Shown: in pieces, positions 56,116-64,000 of the stretch
Layout of the letters: each line of letters starts with the position of its first letter
Numbering within the stretch: position 1 is the stretch's first letter
NCBI GenBank assembly: GCA_014904985.1
Contig: MU129011.1
Span: 138,537-202,536, forward strand
Reading direction: 5' to 3'
Origin: Hydnum rufescens UP504
Taxonomy: Eukaryota; Basidiomycota; Agaricomycetes; Cantharellales; Hydnaceae
Length of the DNA stretch: 64,000 bases
The notes under the pieces: generated by a model
Databases searched by the model: none
Told to the model about the DNA's origin: nothing
What the model saw: the letters and a program-made list of their open reading frames with translations, nothing else
Made by a program: the position numbers and the translations under genes

Positions 56116-56892
56116 CTATAATGGGTCATATACAGAGGCCCGAAGGTTCAAATGCACATGGGATTCCTCATCCAGTGCTAGGGCTAGAGATGGACCAGAA
56201 TATACTTTGGGTGAGGGGCTCGCAGAAGGTGCAGGGAGGGACGTCATGGGGTGACAGGGATCGGGGCTCTCGATTGGGAATTCCCAGCCGATATCGTCCA
56301 GTAAATCCTCCACGTCCTTGGGGAGGCACTCATCTTCATTGAAGTCATATATCAAGGGATGGGCGCCATGATATCCCGGTGGAGGTGTGTGCAGGTCTTG
56401 GGACGAAGCGGACCACAATGTCCATTGGTCTTCCGCATCCGTGTCTTCCGCCTCAAGGACTCCCTCGAAGTTCTCACATTCGTCGTCGTCGTCGTCGTCA
56501 TCGAAATCCAGGAATGATCTAGGACCAGAGGGGCGGGAGGACGATGGAAGGCCCCAGTGGGGTGAATCGATCGTGAGGACAATAGACTGGGCTTTTAACC
56601 GCTGGCTAAAGCCGGTTTCAGATAGGGCCGCTATCTTTCGGTGGCGAGCGAGGGGGGAATCGGGCGACAGATGGCTCGGGGAAGGTGGTATGGCGGTTTG
56701 AGGGACCTCTCCATCGAATGAGGGACCCCGGACCTCGATGATGGGTGTGGAAGGCAAGGGCGAAGTCGAATGGGAGATCTCAGCAATTGGGGCTGGCATC
56801 GCGTGGGTGGCTGAGCTCCCGTGCAGTGTGCGTAGCCATCGTGATTCCAGTGCCAGGGGGGTCTCAGGTCGTGGAGAAACCGTGAAATTCAT
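56116..56892 (-). CDS. Hypothetical acidic protein
   Basis: One exon of 258 codons from MNFTVSPRPETPLALESRW (ATG at 56892). The open frame continues upstream to 57138, but that part is rich in unlikely hydrophobic and Ser runs and lies in the space shared with the divergent NF-YC gene, so the inner ATG is preferred. The protein is Ser/Pro-rich with a central SPLARHRKIAALSETGFSQR block, a run of Asp (codons of a GTC/GAC repeat at 56481-56506), an acidic EAEDTDAEDQW segment and a C-terminal DECLPKDVEDLLDDIGWEFP motif that looks like a folded or binding peptide. No family is recognised. It is divergent from NF-YC with 234 bases between the starts. Confidence 0.6.
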   Translation of the reverse strand: MNFTVSPRPETPLALESRWLRTLHGSSATHAMPAPIAEISHSTSPLPSTPIIEVRGPSFDGEVPQTAIPPSPSHLSPDSPLARHRKIAALSETGFSQRLKAQSIVLTIDSPHWGLPSSSRPSGPRSFLDFDDDDDDDECENFEGVLEAEDTDAEDQWTLWSASSQDLHTPPPGYHGAHPLIYDFNEDECLPKDVEDLLDDIGWEFPIESPDPCHPMTSLPAPSASPSPKVYSGPSLALALDEESHVHLNLRASVYDPL

Positions 56893-57126
56893 ACAATGCG
56901 AATAATACAGATTAAAACTTGACGAGGGCCGTGTGTAACGAAGTAATAATGGCAGCGCGGTGGAAGAAATGGAAGAAGAGAAAGATACAATAAAGTGGAT
57001 GGGAGACAGTGGACGCTTTGCACAGAAAGGCAACGCTTTAGGCCATGAGAGTTTAAGAGGAAACAAAGGCAGGCCAAAGCGCGGCAGTTGCCGAAGCGGT
57101 TTGGACCTACTGCCGGTGGTGTTCCT

Positions 57127-58101
57127 ATGGGGGAGCACGGTGCCTTCGTGAACTCGGGCGACTCACTTGAAGCATTTCTGCCCGCTTTTTGGATGCGTCA
57201 GCTCACTGTTGCCGAGGATGAGGCTCCCGATTTCAGACACCCATCCCTGCCCCTGGCAAGAATCAAGAAAGTCATGAAAAGTGACCCTGATGTCAAGGTC
57301 TGAGTGTTACTAAACTCCCCTGGGCCACCACCGCGCTTACCACCTCGGGAATAAAGATGATCGCCGCAGATGGTAGATTAGACGCCACCCGCCATATTTA
57401 CATATCTGCTGAATGGACTTGTTCTCCACAGCACCCATCTTGTTTGCTAAGGCCTGTGAAAGTGAGTTTCATTCAGTGTTTCCCGCACTGGATCAAATAA
57501 TGTGTGATGGATAGTCTTCATATCCGAAATCACTGCTCGAGCTTGGATCGTGGCCGAATCGAACAAACGGCGAACACTCTCGAGAACGGACATTGCACGG
57601 GCTATTAGCAAAAGTGATCAATTTGATTTCCTGATCGACATTATTCCTCGAGAAGAAAAGGTGCTCTTGTCCCCGACAACACATTCGAAAAAGTCGCCTC
57701 CAAAAACAGTGAAAGGGCAGGAAGGAAGTGGCGTAAGTTGTACTCTCGAAGCAATTGCATGTATGGATGACCACGCGACGCGCCCCCCAGGCCCAAACGG
57801 CAAGTGAATGTGCTGGCCGATCGCACGACCCAGACTCAGATCCTTTGGTTGGCGAGGAGGCAAGACACCCTCGGAACCACATCACGCCACTGGCAACCAC
57901 TTCAAACCATACGCATCTCCCACTTCCCCCAGCTGCTGGGAATGTTGAGTCGAGCACTTTCTATCAACAGGTACGCCCAGGGCTTCCAATAAAGCCCACT
58001 CGGACCACAGACGTTGATAACTGCGTTCACAGATACAGACGTATGTGCATGTACCGCAACCGCCTCCCTCCACCACACTTCCACCCCCAACCAGGCAGTA
58101 A
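57127..58101 (+). CDS. HAP5: CCAAT-binding factor subunit C (NF-YC/HAP5)
   Basis: Histone-fold subunit that dimerises with NF-YB/HAP3 and, with NF-YA/HAP2, binds CCAAT boxes in the nucleus. Exon 1 (57127-57297) gives [32 protein letters not shown], then [19 protein letters not shown]. Short exons then give [15 protein letters not shown], and a GTGAGT..GATAG intron joins to [20 protein letters not shown]. This is followed by [20 protein letters not shown] and IDIIPREE, a complete histone fold with the expected alpha-N, alpha-1 to alpha-3 blocks. The C-terminal region after a GTAAGT intron ([20 protein letters not shown], then a His/Pro-rich stretch) is less conserved. It ends [15 protein letters not shown] at TAA 58099-58101; the last two introns are less certain. 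It converges with APN2. Confidence 0.85.
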
Positions 58102-58175
58102 CGCCGGTATCGTTGATTCTCCTTCTGGCTTGTCTGCACCACTGTACAGTACCCCAAGAAATGTATTCTTTGAAA

Positions 58176-60492
58176 CTAGGGTGGACTGCTACACCCAGCT
58201 CGGGTGCCGAAGTGGAATACCGATGCCGATGTCGAAGAGTCGTTTACAGTGGTCTCATTTGGCTGAGGTCTATGTTCTCTTTGGACATCACTTGCCCACT
58301 TGAAGAAGTTACATCTATTGCGGCCTTGCATGAATTCCTCAATTATGTAGTTGGATGATGAACCTACCTATATTGAGGGGCCACGTGTTCCCGTGGCCGC
58401 CTGCGGTTCCCAGCGTCGTGCCCCGGTCCTACTGGTCTGTGCCAGGAAATGAGATCATAAGTGGATTTTCATCCCACAAGGTTCAGACATGAAGCATACA
58501 AACCTAGAGCAGATAAAAAACCGCTTATTTTTGTTCGGGCCTGGTTTGTTGACCTTGAACTCCTTGGCAGGTTCGCCATGCACAGTGCAGCATGGTGGCT
58601 TCAATGGAGCTAATATCTCTGCCCACGTCAAGGTATTGGCATTAGATTTTCCATTAGAATGCTTGGATCTAGAGGGTAGGGATTGCGGGGCTTCTGAAAG
58701 AGAAGGCGCACGTGCGGAGTCGGAGTCGGGATCCTCGCCACCGACTGGGGTGGAGCGAGGGGATGTCTGAGAACCATCTGAATCGTCGACTAAGTCACAT
58801 CTGGGCTGCAACGTCGGTAAGCCAACTAAAACCGGCGACATGGTTATCGGCATTGTTAGCGGATTGGTGTCGAGAGATTTATGGGCAGACGAAGAAAAGC
58901 CCTCCGGAGAGGATGAAAGCGGCGAAGACAGCGTTGTCTGATCTAACTTAAGCTGTTTTGAGCTCGAGATCGTCTTGCGAATAGACGCTACGCTGTTTGG
59001 CATGGACGGTGATGTCTTCCGTTTCGAAGGGATTGTGCGTAGAGTGCCCAGAGATGACGGGCAGGCAGTAGTCGCAGAGTCAGGGGTGTGAAGGGATGAT
59101 AATTTCGGGGGTACGCATATTGCAGTTGGTTCACATTCGACTGGTCTAGATGAGGACGCACCGAAAGAATGTCTTGATGTTATCGGAATTGTGGACTTGA
59201 CGAAAAAGTGGTGCAGCAGTGTTTGCTTGGCCGAGTATTCATCCCAATGCTTAGCAGCGAGGCGAGGTGCGTCATGGCAGGGGTTACCTCTTTCATCTAG
59301 TCCTCCATGGAGGGCATCCCGAAGGGAGTATCTCTTGCCCGAGGGTAACGTGATTTCGTCGTGCAAGTCGACAAATATCGGACAATGGTCCGAGCCACGG
59401 ACAGATGCTTGGATATCGCCACCCTGAATCCATGGAAGAAGCCCAGCGGTAACGAAGATGTAATCAATTCTGGCTCCGTAATTGCTATCCCGGCCAGATA
59501 TTTTGGGATTCCAGCCTAGCTTGTGCTGTGAGCAAGGAGTCGTACCATAGCCAAAAAACACGTATGCGTACATGTGTACATTCCCTTACGATTAGGCCAG
59601 GAGTGGCGGATGACGTCGTGCATGGGGCCAACGGGTTCAAGCCAATTCCTGAGCCATTCCCGTTGCGCATGGTTCCAGAATACCTTTTCTTTGTCTTCTA
59701 GTGATCCTTCGCTATGATCTATAGGATTTAAAGCAATGTTGATATCGCCGAGGACAATGACCTCTCGGCCCTCAGAGATCAGGATGCGGACACGTTCGTG
59801 AAGCATGAGATTGAAGTTCATTTTGAATGTCATCCGCATATCTGACGCATCGTTGGGACAATACACGTTGATTAGGACAAAGAGTCCAAAATCTAAAACG
59901 AGTGCCCGTCCTTCTGCGTCAAGTGCAATGAGATCTGATGGGACGTAGCCATGGTCGTCGCCATGTAGAGGAAGCTGAGGGGCGGATGGATAGCATCGGG
60001 ATATTCTTTCTTCGGGCGGACTGGTGGGTTTGGCTGGAGAACACCCGAAAGACCCTCTTCGGCCTTGACAGCCACAGCGGCTGTGGGATTGCAGTAAACT
60101 GCGACTCCACTATATCCCCCTTTGGATTTTGGGAACGAAAAAAAAGAATGATACGGTTGTGGGACAGCTGTCTGGCGATCTAGACCTTTGCGTGACGTCT
60201 TCATTTCTATTCAGGCCTTGATGAGGGGTGGCTTTTGGGGAGGCTTGGAAGAAGACGGAGCACCTTGGAAACATATGATATCGGCATGCAACTCCGGGAG
60301 TATGCCCTCGAGTGTCTTCAGTGTACTCCACCTAGAAGGCGGTTGACTGGTGATACGGCACGAGGGAACAAGTTGGCTCACGGATGGTAATGCGGTAGGG
60401 TTCGGATACCATTCTTTTGGGTGATAGTTAGTTGGTGCTGGACTCTGGCTGACGGAGGACAGGCTCACGATGTTCCAGCTTAGAATTCGCAT
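58176..60492 (-). CDS. APN2: Class II AP endonuclease APN2 (Exo III family) with GRF zinc finger
   Basis: Nuclear base-excision repair enzyme that cleaves DNA 5' of abasic sites and trims 3' blocks. Start MRILSWNIVSLSSVSQ (60492) is the ExoIII N-terminal strand with the metal-coordinating Asn. Next come ADIICFQ, the KTSRKGLDRQTAVP block, YHSFFSFPKSKGGYSGVAVY, GREVIVLGDINIALNPIDH (the GDxN catalytic motif), WLRNWLEPVGPMHDVIRHSW, GRDSNYGARIDYIFVTAGL and RGSDHCPIFVDLH (catalytic SDH). A Ser-rich linker of about 200 residues follows. The C-terminal GRF finger is split by two introns: CTVHGEPAKEFKVNKPGPNK with RFFICSR, then PVGPGHDAGNRRRPREHVAP, then RCNFFKWASD. The chain ends GTRAGCSSPP at TAG 58178-58176. 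A shorter stop at 58,455 appears only if the last introns are ignored. Confidence 0.9.
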
Positions 60493-60549
60493 GAGTAGCG
60501 ATAGTGTTGCTGGGTCAACTTGGATTCGACGTCGGGCTAGTCTCCCTAC

Positions 60550-60960
60550 ACAGTAGTGTTGCCGCGACTTGCAAATTAAGTCGACTCAAGTCGCAAGTCG
60601 AGTCGCTCGGAGTCGCGCGGAGTCGGTTCCAAGTCGAGTCGCTTCCGCGACTTGGAAGTCACAAGTTGAGTCACACATAGTCTCCCCAGGCAGACGTCAC
60701 GCTCCGCGTGACGTCTGCTTCCAGATCAAAAAGCTTACTGTTATGGTAGGCCTCATCACGGAGATCAACAAAGATAGCCGGATGAGGATCACTGAACTAA
60801 AGACATCCTACTACATACAAATCCAAGACAGAAGCCAATACTTGATTGAGATAATCCACACGGCGGCATCTAGTGTTACTGCGACTCAACTTGAACTGAC
60901 TGAGACCCGACTTCGACTCAGAATTGACCCGAAGGAGACCCAGAGTTATTGCATCCTCTT
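60550..60960. repeat. AGTCG-rich repeat element
   Basis: Bases 60560-60680 are a cluster of AGTCG, GACTT and GACTC words on both strands (AAGTCGAGTCGCTCGGAGTC, then a second AAGTCGAGTCGCTT). A related GACTC/GACTT-rich run is at 60,880-60,925. GTAGTGTTGCCGCGACTT at the left and CTAGTGTTACTGCGACTC at the right are direct copies. A smaller cluster of the same words is at 13195-13245. Confidence 0.6.
60690..60718. repeat. 13-bp stem, 3-base loop hairpin
   Basis: GCAGACGTCACGC and GCGTGACGTCTGC are exact reverse complements separated by TCC. The stem includes GACGTCAC, the core bound by CRE/ATF-type bZIP factors. It has no T run after it, so it is not terminator-like. Confidence 0.75.
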
Positions 60961-60979
60961 TATGTCAGTGGACTAGAAA

Positions 60980-62464
60980 GTATCTCAGTCTCGTTATAGA
61001 GGACTGATTGTTATTGTAGAAAATACCTAGAAAGTATCTATATACAATATGTAAGAAAAGGGCTTAAAGGAGAGTGGGATAACAGTACTACTAGGCTTAC
61101 CTCAGTCTTGTTATAGAGGACTGAGGAAAGCCTTTGGGGAATTCTGCTAAACTATACATGTGGTGCCAACAAAGGAATGTGTACCATTGTGGAAGATAAA
61201 AATATCCAGTATCAGAAAACATGAAATCACACCACTCCCAGCCTTTGGACAATCACATGACCAATTACAAAATTAATTATGGCTACATGTGGAAATCGAA
61301 TTTGTTCTATAACTCCGTCAGTTTTGATCAGAGAGGTACACCCATATAACGCTTAGAAAGCTACAATTCACACCTTTTGAATGGTACCAAACACAAGTCT
61401 AACGGACCAAAACTGCACTCTCCAGGCCAATTTTACTATCAAAATCTGGGATTTCCAGTAAAAAAGGAATTTCTCCCTCAGTTCACATCCAATCCCCTCA
61501 GAACAACTGCGCCTAGAAAGATATAAAAAATCTGCATCCAACAGTACTGAGCACGTAAAGAACAGATCAAAACTGAACTCTACAGAATGATATTACTATC
61601 AGAATCAACACCCATCAGTAAAAAACAAATTTCTCTGTCAGTTTACACTGGATCTGCTCGGAACCACTGCGCCCAGAAAGCTGTTAAAAATCCGCATCTA
61701 ATGATACCAAGAATGTCTATTACAGATGCAAACTGCTGTTTCTGAATTGAATCCCATCCCATGCACTTGTCCCAATTATCAACCAGCAACAAAACACCTT
61801 AACCATTGGACTATGCTCAAATTAATCTCCAAAACCCGGAGATATCCTTTCATTTCGCCTCCAGAATGCTCCACATGGTCAGTGACCTCATGTTCCAAGC
61901 ATTCCACATGCTCAGCAAATTGGTGACATCACCCCTCCTCATGATTCCTTTTGTTCTCTTTATGAATGACATCACTATGACATCACCTCCTCATGATTCC
62001 TTTTGTTCTCCTTATGCATGACTCAGCTATGACCACATTATGACATCATCTTGTTATTTTTCTTTTGTTCTCACCTATGACTCACATATGACTCACCCAT
62101 GAGGGAGTCATATTTCTTAAACACAGCCACCTTCAGAAAGGTATAAAAGCTGGTAGATTTCCTGTATCCCCCCATCATCTCCTCTCTGGAAATCATCACT
62201 GTCAACCACTGTCAACTTTTCTGCTTGCCTCTAAAGAACAGTCTATCTATAAGCCATCTGGAGCTAAGTCATCTTCAAGGTTGTTGTGTTCAAGTGGAGG
62301 AATGGGAAAGGCCTACACAGACACCCAGAGTGGAACTGAGGTGGATTGGCTTAAGTCTTGATGTAGCAAGAGTTAAGCCATATCTGCCTCCATCACAACA
62401 ACCATAAACAGGAAGCAAAACAAAGAATAGCACAAAACAACTAATACAAGGCACAACTTCAACA
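60980..62464. mobile_element. LTR relics related to element X, plus LTR of copia D
   Basis: CCGTCAGTTTTGATCAGAG near 61,313, then TTAGAAAGCTACAATTCACACC and AATGGTACCAAACACAAGTC, parallel the internal units of element X at 34,566-34,640. Further units follow at 61,480-61,720. A direct duplication with ATGACATCACYTCCTCATGATTCCTTTTGTTCTC is at 61,926-62,020. TATAAAAG lies at 62142. On the minus strand an LTR start TGTTGAAGTTGTGCC lies at 62464, next to a polypurine tract; its far end is not resolved. Confidence 0.5.
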
Positions 62465-63397
62465 CTCCCACTTTACAAAGCAGAGTCAGAAACAAGCCCA
62501 AGAAGTGAAAGTACTTGAGAATGGGCTACTGTCTCAAGGGCTTTGTAAGAATATCTGCCCTCATCAAAGAAGTTGAAACATATTCAAGTGAAAACACCTT
62601 GTCCTCCACCTGTTCCCAAAGCCAATAGTACTTAGGCAGCAGATGCCACATTTGGTTATGGTGCTCTGGGTTCTTCCCAACTCTGATAGCTGACTGATTG
62701 TCAAGCCACAAAGTCGTTGCACCACTTGGAGGACATCCTAGTTCAGACATGAAATTCCAAGAAACCAGACACCATCAGAGCCAGCCTCATTGGCAGCAAT
62801 ATACTCTGCTTCTGTAGTAGACTTGGCTACAACAGATTGCCTCTTACTACTCCAGTTCACCAGGCACTTGCCAATAAAGACAGCATGCCCACTAGTAGAG
62901 TGTGCTGAGTCAACATCCCCAGCATAGTCTGCATCAGAATAAATCTGAAGGCAGGTTGAGTCTTGTCCAGGACCATAGCAAAGCATGAGGTCCTTTGTGC
63001 CAGCAAGGTACTTGAAGACATGCTGAACTTGTTTCCAATGCGCCTGTCCTGGGTTTGCATTAAACCTACTTAGAGCTCCCACTGCAAAGCTGATGTCTGC
63101 ATGTGTACCAACTGAAAGGTACATCAGACTGCCTACAGCTGAGAGATAAGGAACAGACTTCATGTACTCCAAGTCCTCAGGAGTCTGAGGGCAGTCTTCT
63201 TTAGTCAATGGACTTGACTTGGCCAGAGGAGTAGACACAGGGCAGGCATCAGCCATATTAAAGTGGTCCAGGACATCACCAATGTGCTTCCTCTGGGAGA
63301 GATACAACCTCTGGTTAGCCTGGTCTCTGATGATCTCAATCCCTAGAGTGTATGCAACTGGACCTAAGTCACAGACCTTGTACTCAAGCTTGAGTTC
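62465..63397 (-). pseudogene. Copia D reverse transcriptase and RNase H fragment
   Basis: Minus-strand reading from 63397: KLEYKVCDLGPVAYTLGIEI, IRDQANQRLYLSQRKHIGDV, SVPYLSAVGSLMYLSVGTHA, DISFAVGALSRFNANPGQAH, then SDADYAGDVDSAHSTSGHAV and VNWSSKRQSVVAKSTTEAEY. A frame change near 62,760 leads to MSELGCPPSGATTLWLDNQS and SLMRADILTKPLR. The upstream RT is cut off abruptly by the family A LTR at 63398, so the active-site half is outside or lost. Confidence 0.85.
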
Positions 63398-63751
63398 TGA
63401 GAAGCATCTAGAGCTGGATCACACGAAGGGTGATATCTGGAGTTCAGAGGAGTCAAACTAGGAATGAAGATATCTACATGAGTGACAAGAAAAGAGACAT
63501 ACCTGGAGTTCAGAGGAGTCAAACTAGGAATGAAGATATCTACATGAGTGACAAGAAAAGAGACATACCTGGAGTTCAGAGGAGTCAAACTAAGGGACTG
63601 CCTCCAGAGCTCCAAGGTATATAAAGGGCATCCGGTCCGAGATCACCAGATGCCATACATGGTGCTAACCAAAAAAGGAAATAGGGGCAAATAACAAATG
63701 TGTGAATCAGGGAAGAGAAATATCAAATGGGATACCCGTCACATCTCAACA
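63398..63751 (-). repeat. Family A LTR (3' LTR of a minus-strand element)
   Basis: Read on the minus strand it runs from TGTTGAGATGTGACGGG (63751) to CTAGATGCTTCTCA (63398), 354 bases. It is preceded by the polypurine tract AATAAAGTGGGAG. It interrupts the RT of copia D. It includes three copies of the 66-bp unit ending CTCTGAACTCCAG. Confidence 0.88.
63438..63594 (-). repeat. 66-bp tandem units inside the LTR
   Basis: GGAGTTCAGAGGAGTCAAAC occurs at about 63,438, 63,504 and 63,570. The interval AGGAATGAAGATATCTACAT to GAGACATACCTGGAG is repeated exactly, giving two full exact units and a third partial one. Confidence 0.85.
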
Positions 63752-64000
63752 CTCCCACTTTATTTGCCTCCTAGCCTAACCAAACCCAATCTCTTGCAGC
63801 ATTCCTCATGCTTCACTCGAACCAAGCCTTTTGTGAAGATGTCTGCTGTCATCTCTGTAGTAGGAACATATTCAAGTTGAATAGTCCCGAGCTCCACTTG
63901 GTCACAAATCCAGTGATAGGACAGGAGAAGGTGTTTCATTCGTCCATGGTGCTCTGGATTTCTAGCAACAGCAATTGCAGATTGGTTGTCGGCATAGATA
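63752..64000 (-). pseudogene. 3' end of pol (RNase H) of a family A copia, cut by the window edge
   Basis: Minus-strand reading IYADNQSAIAVARNPEHHGR, HLLLSYHWICDQVELGTIQL, EYVPTTEMTADIFTKGLVRV then KHEECCKRLGLVRLGGK, ending at TAA 63762-63760, which overlaps the polypurine tract. No stop or shift is seen in the visible part, so this copy is better preserved than the one at 49904-50523. Whether the whole element is intact cannot be seen. Confidence 0.8.

Noticed and set aside
56893..57138. Longer N-terminus for the acidic protein from 57138
   Set aside because: The extra residues are unlike the rest and run into the divergent NF-YC promoter; the ATG at 56892 is preferred.
60690..60718. Rho-independent terminator
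   Set aside because: The hairpin is strong but the context is a eukaryotic intergenic repeat with no U tract.
63438..63600. CRISPR-like array
   Set aside because: The exact 66-bp repeats are contiguous, lack distinct spacers and lie within an LTR of a fungal retrotransposon.

Overview
The window is a piece of a filamentous basidiomycete genome. Short GT-AG introns of roughly 50 to 70 bases interrupt nearly every gene, genes sit close together on both strands, and the families are typical of Agaricomycetes. The abundant LTR-copia elements and AGTCG-rich repeats make me think of Cantharellales (Rhizoctonia/Ceratobasidium-like), but that placement is inference. Gene models below were spliced by eye and the inner exon edges are approximate unless stated.

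Bases 1-33,350 are gene-rich. In order: a truncated Ser/Pro-rich gene (-), an FGGY carbohydrate kinase (-), a small secreted cysteine-containing protein (+), a CIA30-domain protein (-), a block of non-coding transposon relics that includes a 645-bp nearly perfect palindrome, a PTR2-type peptide transporter (-), a large disordered protein (-), a GATA-type zinc-finger protein (+), an SH3 protein (-), a mitochondrial FAD/folate-type carrier (-), a weak hypothetical gene (-), a PCL/PHO80-type cyclin (+) and the nuclear cap-binding subunit CBP80 (-).

Bases 33,400-53,600 are a transposon island almost free of CpG. Its frame is one Ty1/copia element (family A, 33,993-50,872). It has been entered by a 1.4-1.6-kb LTR-like element (twice, one copy holding a MITE), by a 5-kb giant inverted repeat with a 1.6-kb CpG-rich spacer, and by a solo LTR (family C, target duplication GAGTC) that itself holds a second full-length copia (family B, target duplication AGCTA). 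Both copias have a primer-binding site matching the anticodon stem-loop of initiator tRNA-Met (half-tRNA priming). All coding regions are decayed.

Bases 53,650-60,500 are genic again: an ER-type DNAJC3/P58IPK co-chaperone (-), an acidic hypothetical protein (-), the CCAAT-binding subunit NF-YC/HAP5 (+) and the class II AP endonuclease APN2 with its GRF zinc finger (-). The last two converge with 74 bases between stop codons. From 60,500 to the end the sequence returns to repeats: an AGTCG-rich element with a strong hairpin, LTR relics, and a minus-strand copia whose reverse transcriptase is interrupted by another family A element that runs off the edge.

The genes are housekeeping or regulatory and show no operon-like pathway. 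The most unusual content is the nested repeat architecture: the giant foldback with a compositionally foreign spacer, the exact 645-bp palindrome, and LTRs that differ by whole 66-bp units.
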